Part shown: piece after piece, positions 25,306 to 34,897 of the stretch
Numbering within the stretch: position 1 is the stretch's first letter
Layout: every line of letters begins with the position of its first letter
Assembly (NCBI GenBank): GCA_964612145.1
Contig: CAZTBP010000015.1
Location: 1-64,000, forward strand
Direction of reading: 5' to 3'
DNA: 64,000 bases
Source: JAGNLV01 sp964612145
GTDB lineage: Bacteria > Zixibacteria > MSB-5A5 > GN15 > FEB-12
The notes under the pieces: model-generated
What the model was told of the DNA's origin: nothing
Seen by the model: the letters and a program-made list of their open reading frames with translations, nothing else
The model's database searches: none
Made by a program: the position numbers and the translations under genes

Positions 25306-25653
25306 ATGAGAATCTTTTTGCTGTCATCACTCGGCGGTGAAGAAACCGCCAACTACGAAAGCCGCGGCCTGATAATCGGGCGACTGCTCTCTATGGAGCA
25401 CCTCTCCCAGACCGCCGTAATCCAGCTGGAACCGGGCGGTCGTATCGGCGAGCACGAGGCCGCCACCAACCAGCTTTTTGTTGTCGTTGAAGGTGTCGGC
25501 TGGGCAGCCGGTCCCGATGGCTCCCGCCAGCCGCTCAAACCCGGCTTCGCCGCTTTCTGGCAGGAAAGTGAACTGCACGAGGTCGGCAGCAAGGACGGCC
25601 TGACAGCGCTGATGATCGAATCCGACGGCCTCGCGCTGGAGTCCCTGCCGTAA
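25306..25653 (+). CDS. small cupin-domain protein
   Basis: A 115-aa single-domain cupin. Motif 1 corresponds to PGGRIGEHEAATNQLFVVVEG and motif 2 to FAAFWQESELHEV. A His in each motif could bind metal, but the set is reduced compared with enzymatic cupins. It lies 8 bp after the hypothetical gene 24830-25297. Function is unknown, and a small-molecule sensor or isomerase is possible. It ends 15 bp before the convergent thyX. Confidence 0.75.
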   Translation: MRIFLLSSLGGEETANYESRGLIIGRLLSMEHLSQTAVIQLEPGGRIGEHEAATNQLFVVVEGVGWAAGPDGSRQPLKPGFAAFWQESELHEVGSKDGLTALMIESDGLALESLP

Positions 25654-25668
25654 GCGACCCAGAGTAAG

Positions 25669-26529
25669 CTACAACCCCCGCATCTTCGCAAGCTTGGCCA
25701 GAAATTCCCGCGCCTCACGCTTGGACAACCCCTGCTCGCTCAGCTCCTCAACTGTCGGAGCAAACGACGCCAACGACTTCCGCAAAATCTTCAGTTCCGG
25801 CCCGGAAAAACAGGCCGCATCGAACCGATAATCCTCAAACGCCTCCCACGCCATCGGACACACCGTCTTCACCATCTCACTCATCACCACCGCATAATCC
25901 CGTATCTCCTTCTGCGCATGCGGATCCATCCGCAGCGCCAGGAAATGAAACAGGTTGTGCAGATCGATCTTCCAGTACCACTCGGTATAAAGCGACAATG
26001 GCAGCCCGATCCTCGCCAGCTCCCGCGCCAGTCCCTCCTCTACTAAGTCCGAATACTGCTGATACCCCGTTTGGTTTGCCTTTTGGAGAAACTGCACGAA
26101 CTTCTCCTTCAGCTCCTCCGGCACCTCTTCCTCGTCACGGCCCTGCTTGTTTACCGTCGATTGAAACCTGATCTCTTCTTTCGGCGGAATATAAAATTCC
26201 TCTTTCATCACCGAGTACCGCCCCGAATACTCATTCACATTGGCCGTGCGATGACGAATCCACTGCCGCGCCACAAAAATGGGCAGCTTGACATGAAACT
26301 TGAACTCCACCATCTCAAACGGCGTCGTGTGCCGATGCCGCATGAGATACCGAATCAGCCCCCTATCCTGCGAAACCTTTTTTGTCCCCTTGCCGTACGA
26401 GACCCGCGCCGCCTGCACGATCGAATCGTCGCCCCCCATATAGTCGACCATCCGCACAAAACCGTGGTCGAGAATCTTGAATTCCTTGTCCAGCAGCTTG
26501 TCGGCCGCTTCATTTTCAACATGAGCCAT
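25669..26529 (-). CDS. thyX: flavin-dependent thymidylate synthase
   Basis: A 286-aa protein making dTMP from dUMP using methylene-tetrahydrofolate and FADH2. The ThyX signature RHRTANVNEYSGRYS is present, as are FKFHVKLPIFVARQW and the C-terminal FHFLALRMDPHAQKEIR. I chose the ATG at 26529 (MAHVENEA) because GGAG lies 8 nt upstream; an in-frame start at 26583 would add 18 residues with no SD. Divergent from the phosphoribosyltransferase-DprA pair. Confidence 0.95.
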   Translation of the reverse strand: MAHVENEAADKLLDKEFKILDHGFVRMVDYMGGDDSIVQAARVSYGKGTKKVSQDRGLIRYLMRHRHTTPFEMVEFKFHVKLPIFVARQWIRHRTANVNEYSGRYSVMKEEFYIPPKEEIRFQSTVNKQGRDEEEVPEELKEKFVQFLQKANQTGYQQYSDLVEEGLARELARIGLPLSLYTEWYWKIDLHNLFHFLALRMDPHAQKEIRDYAVVMSEMVKTVCPMAWEAFEDYRFDAACFSGPELKILRKSLASFAPTVEELSEQGLSKREAREFLAKLAKMRGL

Positions 26530-26603
26530 GAATAATCTCCGGATTTTGCTCGCCAATATAGGCCCGATAGAGGACCGGTGCAATCGATTTCCAGCACCCC
26601 GGC

Positions 26604-26647
26604 ATCACAAGAATGTGATTGACCGATTTGTCCCCGTTTCTTAACTT
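26604..26647 (+). promoter_or_regulatory. promoter of the PRTase-DprA pair with overlapping palindrome
   Basis: TTGACC (26619-26624), 17-bp spacer, TAACTT (26642-26647). The palindrome ATCACA-AGAA-TGTGAT (26604-26619) abuts the -35. Its half-sites are the Crp-like pentamers in the reverse order, so it may be a different operator. Confidence 0.4.
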
Positions 26648-26727
26648 GAACACAGGCAGACACCGGCGGAAAAGCACATCGAGAAGTAGTTAAAACGAGT
26701 GATTATGCACCCAGCACGGGAGAAGCT

Positions 26728-27603
26728 ATGCACACGGTACAACGGCCGCCCTGGAGCCGCACCCACCTCAAATGGTACAAGTTCGAGGAAATCGGCCCCA
26801 ACAAATGGATCCTCAACCTCCTGCCCCCCTTCTACGCCTCTGTCTTCGAACAGGTCGAACCCGACCTGATGTCCAAATCACAAACCGGCTGGCAGGAGTC
26901 ACACACCGGGCGCACCGCCTGGGCTATTTTCAATGGCCTGTCAAACGACGACATTACCCGGGTCGAGAAATTCACCACCGAGTACGAGCGATTTGTCCTG
27001 CTCGGACTCAACCGCAACACCGAACAGCATTTTGCCGATGAACTCGATGTCTGCCTGGCCCTCGATTACAATTTCGAGGGCGGCCATTACGGCGACTACA
27101 CTGAAATCGGTCAACTTGTCTACCACGCCAAATACCGCAAATCCATCGCTGCTGCCGAAGAACTCGGCCGCCGAATGGCCGAAGCGGTCACGCGACTCCC
27201 GTTGGCTGATTTCGATGGCCCCCTGTGTCTGAGCTACGTTCCCGCCTCAAGGCGCAAACGTTACGATCTCCCCCGGATTATAACCGGGCTGATGATCGAC
27301 GACAAATCCTGCCGGCCTCGACTCCGCGACCATAATCCGCTGGTCGAACCCGACCTCCGGACCAGCAAACCGGATTTCAAGCGCCTGACTGTCGGTGAGA
27401 AGATCCGGCTCTGGGAAAAAATTCTCGCCCGAGGCGTGGTCCTCTCGGGACCCGTGGCCGGCGCCGGCGTGATAGTTATCGACGATCTCTATCAGTCCGG
27501 CGCCACCATGTGGTCCTGCGCCCGTTTTCTCAAATCCTGCGGGGCCTCGCATGTCTATGGCCTCGTGTGTGAAAAATCATGCAGCGACAGGGATAACCGA
27601 TGA
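26728..27603 (+). CDS. phosphoribosyltransferase-domain protein (ComF-like C-terminus)
   Basis: A 291-aa protein. The last about 130 residues carry a type I PRTase core with the PRPP-binding loop VIVIDDLYQSGATMWS, preceded by LCLSYVPASRRKRYDL, as in ComF. The first about 160 residues are not ComF-like (no zinc ribbon) and are unfamiliar: WYKFEEIGPNKWILNLLPPF, with many Trp, Tyr and Glu. The last 4 bp overlap the DprA-like gene start (ATGA), so expression is coupled. ComF and DprA both belong to natural transformation; a nucleotide-handling defence role is also possible. Confidence 0.8.
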   Translation: MHTVQRPPWSRTHLKWYKFEEIGPNKWILNLLPPFYASVFEQVEPDLMSKSQTGWQESHTGRTAWAIFNGLSNDDITRVEKFTTEYERFVLLGLNRNTEQHFADELDVCLALDYNFEGGHYGDYTEIGQLVYHAKYRKSIAAAEELGRRMAEAVTRLPLADFDGPLCLSYVPASRRKRYDLPRIITGLMIDDKSCRPRLRDHNPLVEPDLRTSKPDFKRLTVGEKIRLWEKILARGVVLSGPVAGAGVIVIDDLYQSGATMWSCARFLKSCGASHVYGLVCEKSCSDRDNR

Positions 27604-28538
27604 CACGTGAAATCGCCCTCCTGAAACTTCTCATGGCGCCCGGTAGCGGCGCCCGCACTATCTCCCGTCTCCTCCAGCGACTCCGCCGTGAAAATCTCCC
27701 GGTCGAGGAACTACTCAGCACCGCATCACCAGAAGAATTGACTGGCCGCTACAACCTCCCCGAGACCGCCGTCGCCGCACTGCACAAAGATTTTTCCGAT
27801 GCTTACAGCCTGCTCGATAAACTCCGCGAACACGGCATCCAACTGATTGACATCCAATCCGATCTCTACCCTGACCGCCTGCTGGATCGTTTGAGACAAA
27901 CCGCTCCCCCGGTCCTGTTTGTCCGCGGCAACTCCGAACTTCTCCACAAACCTACTGTCGCCTTCGCCGGCGCCCGGGAATGCTCCCTGCCCGCGTACGA
28001 AAGCACGTCCGAGGCCGCCAGTCACCTTGCCAACCAGGGTGCGACTATCGTCAGCGGCTACGCTTCCGGCATTGACAGCGCCGCTCATACCGGTGCCCTT
28101 TCATCCGGCGGCGCAACGGTAGCCGTTCTTGCCAGTGGTATGTTTCACTTTTCTCCCCGGTCGGATCTGGCCACCTGGTGTGACGACCACAACACGCTGT
28201 TTCTCTCGGAGTTTTTTCCAACGTTCCCCTGGAAAGCCCACAACGCCATGACCCGCAATCGAACGATTGCCGCTCTCTCCCAGGCCCTTATCATCGTCGA
28301 AGCCGGCTCCACCGGCGGAAGCCTCGCCGCCGGACGGTCCGCACTGGAAATCGGCTGCCCGCTCTTTGTCGTCGACTGGCCCGACCCCGCCCCCTCCACT
28401 GCCGGCAACGCGCTTCTCCTGGGCCGGGGCGCCCAGCCCATTGCCGTCGATACCGCCGGTCGCCTGTCCGTGCCGGATATCAAGCAAATCACTGCTCTCG
28501 ATTACCGGTCGCAGTCGCAATCATCATTATTCGAGTAA
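27600..28538 (+). CDS. DprA/Smf-family protein
   Basis: A 312-aa protein with the Rossmann-like (SLOG) core of DprA, the RecA-loading mediator for incoming single-stranded DNA. Motifs: VAFAGARECS, IVSGYASGIDSAAHTGAL, VAVLASGMFHFSP, MTRNRTIAALSQALIIVEAG and STGGSLAAGRSALEIG. An N-terminal helical region (residues 1-90) resembles the SAM-like part. The usual C-terminal winged helix is absent and it ends soon after the core. Start overlaps the PRTase stop by 4 bp. Confidence 0.88.
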   Translation: MTREIALLKLLMAPGSGARTISRLLQRLRRENLPVEELLSTASPEELTGRYNLPETAVAALHKDFSDAYSLLDKLREHGIQLIDIQSDLYPDRLLDRLRQTAPPVLFVRGNSELLHKPTVAFAGARECSLPAYESTSEAASHLANQGATIVSGYASGIDSAAHTGALSSGGATVAVLASGMFHFSPRSDLATWCDDHNTLFLSEFFPTFPWKAHNAMTRNRTIAALSQALIIVEAGSTGGSLAAGRSALEIGCPLFVVDWPDPAPSTAGNALLLGRGAQPIAVDTAGRLSVPDIKQITALDYRSQSQSSLFE

Positions 28539-28568
28539 AAAAGCCCCGATCATAACCGACCGGGGCTT
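28535..28568. terminator. bidirectional terminator
   Basis: AAGCCCCG (28541-28548) pairs with CGGGGCTT (28561-28568). The A-run before it becomes a T-run for the leftward transcript of the convergent lipoprotein gene, so it works best on the minus strand. Confidence 0.85.
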
Positions 28569-28592
28569 AATAAGCGTTGTTGTCTCGAAATA

Positions 28593-29594
28593 CTATTGAA
28601 CAAAAGGACTGGGAAGCTGCTCGCGAGGCGTCTCCGAATACGTGATTATCAGCGAGTCATTCAGGTACTCGTCATAACTGCTGATAAGCCCGGTACCCTC
28701 CGTGTAGTTCGGACCAAAAAGCTGCTCACTCATATGAAGCGTATCGTGAGCGGAACTGTCGGCCGGAATCCACTGACGATACTTCAGCGCAAACTCGGTA
28801 TCCTTATTGCCGCCGCCGATGATCGTTCCCAGTAACGTTCCTTCGGGAATCTCCGTGGAAAACCAGCTCATTCGATATTCAAAGTCATTGTTCGCATTCG
28901 AGGATATGTCATAAATCCAGCTTGCCGTATCCACGCCGTGCTTGACGGTGGCACCCTTGATAAAGAATGTCGAATCCACAGGGAAGAAATTCGCAAAATA
29001 AAAATTCGACTCGACACCACCGGAGGAATCCATCGACGGCATCGTAGTCCAGGCGAGGATTATCTCCACGCTGTCGCTCTGGGCAAAGCCAAGGTGCATT
29101 TCCCAGCCTTCCGGCGTATCCGGATAAATCACTGAGACATACTGGTCCAGTTCAACCGAATTACCGAAAACCGGCTGAAGCACTGCCGGGAAAGCCACCG
29201 GCGAACTTAGATCGGTCACTGTCATCCACGAACTGTCCGCCAGATATTCCCCGGTGGAATCATCAACCCGAAGCAGATCCTCCAGACTCATAACGTAGTT
29301 GTCGAAAGTGCCGACGTTGCTATAAAGTGACATTGGCTCTGTCTCGCTGAACACCTTGCCCAGCAGCGGATAGTCTCCGCTGTCCCACAAGCTGTCAATA
29401 GCGGTCGGAGCCGAAGCCGGGGCCGAGTAGACCGGCGGCGCAACATCCTGTACCAGGCTCAAATAATCAGCAAAGGCCACATCCGAGACACTCCCGGTGC
29501 CGCCCGAGGTCGGCGAGTCACTGTCTGAGCAGCCGACTGTCAAAATGAGGCCGGCGACGATACACAAGGTGAGCAAGTACTTAAGCAGAGTCAT
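28593..29594 (-). CDS. lipoprotein of unknown function
   Basis: A 333-aa protein with a lipoprotein signal (LILTVGC, lipidated Cys near residue 22) followed by a Ser/Asp/Gly-rich linker. The rest is Asp/Ser-rich and beta-like with many aromatic residues (YDISSNANNDFEYRMSWFST). No family recognised. A strong SD, AAGGAGGG, precedes the ATG. Monocistronic between the terminator at 28541 and the divergent carboxypeptidase gene. Confidence 0.75.
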   Translation of the reverse strand: MTLLKYLLTLCIVAGLILTVGCSDSDSPTSGGTGSVSDVAFADYLSLVQDVAPPVYSAPASAPTAIDSLWDSGDYPLLGKVFSETEPMSLYSNVGTFDNYVMSLEDLLRVDDSTGEYLADSSWMTVTDLSSPVAFPAVLQPVFGNSVELDQYVSVIYPDTPEGWEMHLGFAQSDSVEIILAWTTMPSMDSSGGVESNFYFANFFPVDSTFFIKGATVKHGVDTASWIYDISSNANNDFEYRMSWFSTEIPEGTLLGTIIGGGNKDTEFALKYRQWIPADSSAHDTLHMSEQLFGPNYTEGTGLISSYDEYLNDSLIITYSETPREQLPSPFVQ

Positions 29595-29767
29595 GGGATT
29601 ACACCCTCCTTTTGAAGTTTAACGGATCGCCCGCATGCCAATATCGTCGGCGTTAAAGGCAACTTTCTCCACATTCCCCGCAAACGAAAGTACCCTGCTT
29701 TGCCCACGCTGTTCCAGATTTGCACACCGTCAAATACTGTCTGTGACCAATTTTCCTGCGTGCTCCG

Positions 29768-29796
29768 TTGCCTTTGCCCGCCATTGGCATTATCTT
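29768..29796 (+). promoter_or_regulatory. probable promoter of the M32 carboxypeptidase
   Basis: TTGCCT (29768-29773), 17-bp spacer, TATCTT (29791-29796), about 65 bp before the chosen ATG. The same TATCTT -10 occurs before lon. Confidence 0.5.
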
Positions 29797-29860
29797 GCGG
29801 GCCATATTGAACAAGAACCTGCCGGCCGCTTTCATGCGGCGGCCCACCAAGGAGGCCATA

Positions 29861-31372
29861 ATGTCCGCACAAGCCGTCTATGACGAGCTCAAATCAAAAA
29901 TGAAAGAAATGTCGCTGATTGCGTCATCTGCCAGCATCCTCCACTGGGATCAGCAGACCTATATGCCACCCAAGGGCGCCCAGTTCCGGGCCGACCAGCT
30001 CGGCGCCATTTCAAGCCTGACCCACGAGATGTTCACCGATCCCAAAGTCGGTGACATGATCAAGGAAGTCGCCGACTCCGATCTCGCCAAAGGCGACACC
30101 CCCGAGGCCGCCAATATCCGTGAATTGAAACACGACTACGACAAGGCGACCAAACTTCCTACCGAGCTCGTCAAGAAACTAACCGAGACGACTGCCATGG
30201 CGCACCAGGAATGGGCCGAGGCGCGCAAGAAATCCGACTTCAAGATGTTCCTCCCCTGGCTTGAGAAGGTTCTCGACCTCTCCAAGCAGAAAGCCGAGGC
30301 CTACGGCTACGAAGGCGAACCGTACAACGCCCTGCTCGATGACTACGAACCCGGCGCAACCGTCGACCAGATCGCCGACGTCTTCGAAAACCTGCGCAAG
30401 GAACTCGTAACCCTGCTTGAGAAAATACAAAACGCTCCGAAAAAGCCGGACGTCTCCATTGTCGAACGTGAGTACGATGTCGACCGTCAGAAAGTGTTCG
30501 GCGAGGCTGTCGCCGCCGCCCTCGGCTTTGACTTCTCCGCCGGCCGACTCGACATCACCACCCACCCGTTCTGCACCGGCATCGGCTACGGCGACACCCG
30601 CATCCTGACTCGCTACAACCCCAACCGGCTCAACGACGCCCTCTTCGGCACCATGCACGAAGCCGGTCACGGCCTCTATGAAGCCGGTATCGACAAAAAG
30701 AACAACTTCGGCATGCCGATGGGCGAATCGGTCTCACTCGGCATTCACGAGTCCCAGTCACGCATGTGGGAAAACCAGGTCGGCCGTAGCAAACCGTTCT
30801 GGAAATACTTTTTCCCGCAAGCTCAGCGCCTGTTCCGAAGTTCTCTGGCTGATGTCAAACTCGACGATTTCTACGGCGCTATCAACAACGTAACTCCGTC
30901 GTACATTCGTGTCGAGGCCGACGAATGCACCTATAACCTGCATATCCTGCTTCGTTTTGAAATCGAACGGGCCCTGCTCACCGGCGATCTCAAACCGGCC
31001 GATGCCGCCGATGTCTGGCGCGAAAATTTCAAAAAGTACTTCGGTATCGAAGTCGACAAAGATTCCAACGGTGTGCTCCAGGATGTCCATTGGTCGGCCG
31101 GCCTCATCGGCTACTTCCCAACCTATACCCTGGGAAACCTCTATTCGGCCATGTTCTTCGCTAAGGCCAAAGAAGACATGCCCGATCTGCACGACCAGTT
31201 CGAGAACGGCAAGTTTGTCAATCTCCGCGAGTGGCTGCGAGACAATATCCACATCCATGGGCGCCGCTACCGGGCCAATGCACTGTGTGAGAAAGTCACC
31301 GGCAAACCACTCGATTACAAACCACTGGTCGAGTATATGAATAAGAAATACAGCGAAATCTACGGCTTCTAA
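29861..31372 (+). CDS. M32-family metallocarboxypeptidase (carboxypeptidase Taq)
   Basis: A 503-aa cytosolic zinc carboxypeptidase trimming C-terminal residues from peptides. The zinc motif HEAGH lies near residue 266 (TMHEAGHGLYEAG), with HESQSRMWENQVGRS and the third ligand Glu downstream. The N-terminal SILHWDQQTYMPPKG and C-terminal IGYFPTYTLGNLYSA are family hallmarks. The ATG at 29861 is chosen for AAGGAGG six bases before it; the frame extends upstream to 29768 but that part overlaps the promoter. Confidence 0.95.
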   Translation: MSAQAVYDELKSKMKEMSLIASSASILHWDQQTYMPPKGAQFRADQLGAISSLTHEMFTDPKVGDMIKEVADSDLAKGDTPEAANIRELKHDYDKATKLPTELVKKLTETTAMAHQEWAEARKKSDFKMFLPWLEKVLDLSKQKAEAYGYEGEPYNALLDDYEPGATVDQIADVFENLRKELVTLLEKIQNAPKKPDVSIVEREYDVDRQKVFGEAVAAALGFDFSAGRLDITTHPFCTGIGYGDTRILTRYNPNRLNDALFGTMHEAGHGLYEAGIDKKNNFGMPMGESVSLGIHESQSRMWENQVGRSKPFWKYFFPQAQRLFRSSLADVKLDDFYGAINNVTPSYIRVEADECTYNLHILLRFEIERALLTGDLKPADAADVWRENFKKYFGIEVDKDSNGVLQDVHWSAGLIGYFPTYTLGNLYSAMFFAKAKEDMPDLHDQFENGKFVNLREWLRDNIHIHGRRYRANALCEKVTGKPLDYKPLVEYMNKKYSEIYGF

Positions 31373-31390
31373 AGCCCAGCGCTATATACC

Positions 31391-31426
31391 GAAAAAGCCG
31401 GTGACATCGCTGTCATCGGCTTTTTC
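31391..31426. terminator. bidirectional terminator
   Basis: GAAAAAGCCG-GTGACA and TGTCAT-CGGCTTTTTC form a long stem with a 4-nt loop. It has T-runs in both directions and separates the convergent genes ending at 31372 and 31450. Confidence 0.92.
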
Positions 31427-31449
31427 GTTTCACGTTCTTCTCGTACGAA

Positions 31450-31680
31450 TCAGTCTATCACACCATTATAAACAAGATAAGGAATAACGATATACAGGAT
31501 CGAGTCCCGAATCAGGTAGAACAGAATAAACGCCACAATCGCTTTCCAACCCAGCGCTTTGACTTCTTTCCACGACCGTGGGAACTTCAGCCGCCACAGC
31601 CGCTTTTCCCCTGTGTCAGTCGGTTTATCACTCGGCTGCGAGCTAACGCTGTCGCCGTGATATGCTGTGTTTTCTTCCAT
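31450..31680 (-). CDS. small membrane protein, unknown
   Basis: A 76-aa protein. A polar N-terminus of about 40 residues is followed by one or two hydrophobic segments (ALGWKAIVAFILFYLIRDSI and LYIVIPYLVYNG). No clear SD and no recognised family. Supported mainly by its membrane-protein pattern and the terminator directly downstream. Confidence 0.5.
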   Translation of the reverse strand: MEENTAYHGDSVSSQPSDKPTDTGEKRLWRLKFPRSWKEVKALGWKAIVAFILFYLIRDSILYIVIPYLVYNGVID

Positions 31681-31810
31681 CGCGACTCATAACACACGAC
31701 TGCCGAACTCTGTTCCGCCCGGTAGGCGCAATAAATTGTTTGATTAAAGCTCGGTTTCCATAGAGATTGCAACCGGAAAATGGCCCGATAACAAAACAGG
31801 ACTGCAAAAA

Positions 31811-33166
31811 ATGCGAATCGTAATCGTTGGCGGCGGCGTGGTTGGCTTCTCTCTTGCCGAACACCTGCTCAAAGACAAACATACCCTCTCGCTGATCGAA
31901 CTTGACCCCAAACTCTGCGCCGAGATTTCCGAAAAACTCGACCTCCAGATAGTCGAAGGATCCGGATCATCTCCCCAAAGCCTGACCGACGCCGGCATCG
32001 AAGGCGCCGATCTCCTCCTGGCCGTCACCCCTTCCAACGAAGTTAACATCGTCGCCTGCTCCCTCGCCGCCCAGCACAATGTTCCGTCGCGCATCGCTCG
32101 CCTTCGCGGCCGCGAATTCTCCTTTAAGTCAACGAACGTCCACCTTGAAAAACTCGGCATCACCGCCCTGATCCAGCCGGAGCAGGCCCTTGTCGACAAC
32201 ATCCTGCAGTACCTGGAGACACCCCACGCCGTCGAGTCCGCCAATTTCGAAGACGGCCGGATCCTCTTGCGCGCCTACCGGGTAACCGACAAAATGCCAC
32301 TCGCCGGAAAAACCCCCCGCGAAATCCGCGAGGAGATTACCCCCGATTTCGTGCTGTTTGCCGCAGTTGTGCGCAACGGCGAAGGCATGATCCCCGACGG
32401 TGAGACTCGCATCGAACCCGGCGACATCCTCTATTCGCTATTCCCGCGCCCCTCGCTAGACCGATTTCTGGAGTTGGTAAATATCGAAAAGAAGACATCG
32501 CGCAAAGTTGTCGTAACCGGAGACTCCTTCTCCACTCTCGAACTGGCCGAAGCCCTCGACAAGACCGAACACAAAATAACGCTCATCGACCCCTCGCTCG
32601 AGCACGCCAAAACCGCCGCCAACATGTTTAACAACATCGAGGTGCTCAACGGCGACTGCACCGAGGTCGACCTGCTCCGCGAAGTGAACATTTCCGCCGC
32701 CTCGTTCTTTATTGCCGCCTCAAACGAAGCCGACTACAACATGTTCTCCTCGCTGCTTGCCAAGGCCGAAGGCGCCCACGAGGTGATCTCCATCACGACC
32801 GAATCGCGCCACTCCAAACTCTTTCATTCAATCGGCATCGATCACGTTGTCAACCCGCGCCTGACCACCGCCCGCGAAATTCTCGAGATCATCTCCCGCG
32901 GCCAGATTGGCGCTGTTGTGAAATTCTCCGATGTCGACATCGAAGCAATTCGGTTCACGGTCGAGGCCACCAGCGAGATCGCCGGGCGCAAAATCAAAAA
33001 GATCGCCGGCAAACTCAAAAAAGGCTCCATAATCGGCGTCATCGTACGCGGCAACTCCCTGATCCTTCCCGACGGTGAAACCGTAATCGAAGCCGACGAC
33101 CACGTTATCATGATCACGCGCCATCGGTACCTCAAAAAGATCGAAAAACTCTTTCAGGGAAAATGA
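31811..33166 (+). CDS. trkA: Trk potassium uptake regulatory subunit TrkA
   Basis: A 451-aa peripheral protein gating the TrkH channel. It has two RCK-N Rossmann domains: MRIVIVGGGVVGFSLAEHLL at the start, and VVVTGDSFSTLELAEAL near residue 235, where the glycine motif is eroded. Each is followed by an RCK-C domain, the last ending DHVIMITRHRYLKKIEKLF. The first domain should bind NAD(H) or ATP. trkH follows 17 bp later. Confidence 0.93.
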   Translation: MRIVIVGGGVVGFSLAEHLLKDKHTLSLIELDPKLCAEISEKLDLQIVEGSGSSPQSLTDAGIEGADLLLAVTPSNEVNIVACSLAAQHNVPSRIARLRGREFSFKSTNVHLEKLGITALIQPEQALVDNILQYLETPHAVESANFEDGRILLRAYRVTDKMPLAGKTPREIREEITPDFVLFAAVVRNGEGMIPDGETRIEPGDILYSLFPRPSLDRFLELVNIEKKTSRKVVVTGDSFSTLELAEALDKTEHKITLIDPSLEHAKTAANMFNNIEVLNGDCTEVDLLREVNISAASFFIAASNEADYNMFSSLLAKAEGAHEVISITTESRHSKLFHSIGIDHVVNPRLTTAREILEIISRGQIGAVVKFSDVDIEAIRFTVEATSEIAGRKIKKIAGKLKKGSIIGVIVRGNSLILPDGETVIEADDHVIMITRHRYLKKIEKLFQGK

Positions 33167-33183
33167 TAGCAGAGGAACGATAG

Positions 33184-34785
33184 ATGAATAAGACGGCGGT
33201 CGGCTACGCAATCGGCAAACTCCTCCAGGTCATGGGCGTTGTCATGCTTGTCCCGCTGGGAATCGCTCTGTGGGACGAACGTGTCGCAGGCTTCCCGGGA
33301 ATGTTCCAGGTCGTCGACGTCTACGGCCACCTGATCTCTATCGCGGTCGCCCTGATCACCGGCTCCGCCATAGTCTTCCTCTTCCGCAAAGGTCGCCATA
33401 ACCAGGGCCTGAAAGAAGGCTATGCCATCGTCACCATCGGCTGGTTTGCCCTGACCCTGATCGGCTCCATACCGCTCTTTCTCTATTTCGTTGTCGAGCG
33501 CGCCGACGTCACCGCAATAAACTGGCTCCTATCCTTCACCGATGCCTTTTTCGAAATCATGTCCGGCTTTACCACCACCGGGGCCACCATCCTCACCGAC
33601 ATCGAATCCGTCCCCCGCTCCCTGCTGTTCCTGCGCTCACTCGCTCACTGGCTCGGCGGAATGGGTATCATCACCCTCGCCATGGTCATCTTTCCCGCAA
33701 TGGGCGTATCCGGCTACGGCATGTTCAAAGGCGAGGTACCCGGTCCTTCGCCCGACCGCCTGCGCCCCCGACTGGCACAGACCGCGCAGCTTCTGTGGGG
33801 CGTGTATTTTCTCTTCACCGCAGTCGAGATGATCCTTCTCATGGTCGCAGGAATGAACTGGTTCGATGCCGTCAACCACGCCTTCGCCACCATGGCCACC
33901 GGCGGCTTCTCGACCAAAAACGCCTCCATCGCCGCCTTTGACTCCGACCTCATCGAGTGGATTATCATTATCTTCATGTACTTCGCAGGAGTCAATTTTC
34001 TGCTCCATTTCCGCGCCCTGCGGGGTGACCTCCAGTCTCTGGTTAAGAACCGTGAATATATTTTCTACACGGCGATAATCGGTATCGCGGTCTTGATACT
34101 CACCACCACCCTCTTCATCAACGGCCCCGCTCCCGTAGACGAAGCCGCCAACAGCTACCGGGCCGAGCAGCCCACGACGGAAGAATTCCTCGAACATTAC
34201 ACCAGGGAAACGGCCAAACTTGACGGCCTTTATGACACTTTTCGCGTCGCCGCCTTTCAAACCGTGGCGATCGTGACAACCACCGGCTTTACCACTGCTG
34301 ACTTCGACGTCTGGCCGGACTTCCTGCGCTTCATGCTCGTCTTCCTGATGTTCTTTGGCGGCTGCGCCGGATCAACCGGCGGCGGAATGAAGATGATTCG
34401 CATTATGATCGTGGCCAAAACCGCCGTCAACGAACTGCGCAAACTGACTCAACCCCGCCTCGTCTCACCCGTCAAAGTCGGCGGTCAACCGATCGAAAAT
34501 GAAAAGATCTTAAACATCTGCTCTTTCTTCGCCCTGTTCACCGGTCTGTTTGTTGTGACCGGTGCCCTGCTGACTCTCTTTGTCCCGGACCTGACCACCG
34601 CTTTTGCCGCCTCGATTGCGACTATCGGCAATATCGGCCCCGGCCTCTCCGGCGTCGGCGCGGTCGAAAACTATGCCTGGATTCCCATACCCGGCAAATG
34701 GCTGCTCGTCTTCTCGATGCTGCTCGGGCGGCTGGAAGTCTTCACCGTACTCATTATCCTCCGACCCGCAATATGGAGGAAATAA
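33184..34785 (+). CDS. trkH: Trk potassium channel subunit TrkH
   Basis: A 533-aa polytopic membrane protein. Four M1-P-M2 repeats are recognisable from their pore loops: ETMSGFTTTGATIL-like at FEIMSGFTTTGATILTDI, NHAFATMATGGFSTKNAS, IVTTTGFTTADFD and TIGNIGPGLSGVG. The GGMG and GGCAGSTGGGMK segments are also typical. It imports K+ together with TrkA. A hydrophilic insertion of about 40 residues (near residues 318-360) separates repeats two and three. Confidence 0.94.
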   Translation: MNKTAVGYAIGKLLQVMGVVMLVPLGIALWDERVAGFPGMFQVVDVYGHLISIAVALITGSAIVFLFRKGRHNQGLKEGYAIVTIGWFALTLIGSIPLFLYFVVERADVTAINWLLSFTDAFFEIMSGFTTTGATILTDIESVPRSLLFLRSLAHWLGGMGIITLAMVIFPAMGVSGYGMFKGEVPGPSPDRLRPRLAQTAQLLWGVYFLFTAVEMILLMVAGMNWFDAVNHAFATMATGGFSTKNASIAAFDSDLIEWIIIIFMYFAGVNFLLHFRALRGDLQSLVKNREYIFYTAIIGIAVLILTTTLFINGPAPVDEAANSYRAEQPTTEEFLEHYTRETAKLDGLYDTFRVAAFQTVAIVTTTGFTTADFDVWPDFLRFMLVFLMFFGGCAGSTGGGMKMIRIMIVAKTAVNELRKLTQPRLVSPVKVGGQPIENEKILNICSFFALFTGLFVVTGALLTLFVPDLTTAFAASIATIGNIGPGLSGVGAVENYAWIPIPGKWLLVFSMLLGRLEVFTVLIILRPAIWRK

Positions 34786-34897
34786 CTCCATTCGGAAACA
34801 TCCTGAATATTCGCTTCGTTTTACCCGTACGGGCGTACAAGTAACTCAGGCCGGCAAACCGCCGTACCGATAGTAAAAGGATCCGATTGACTGACTG

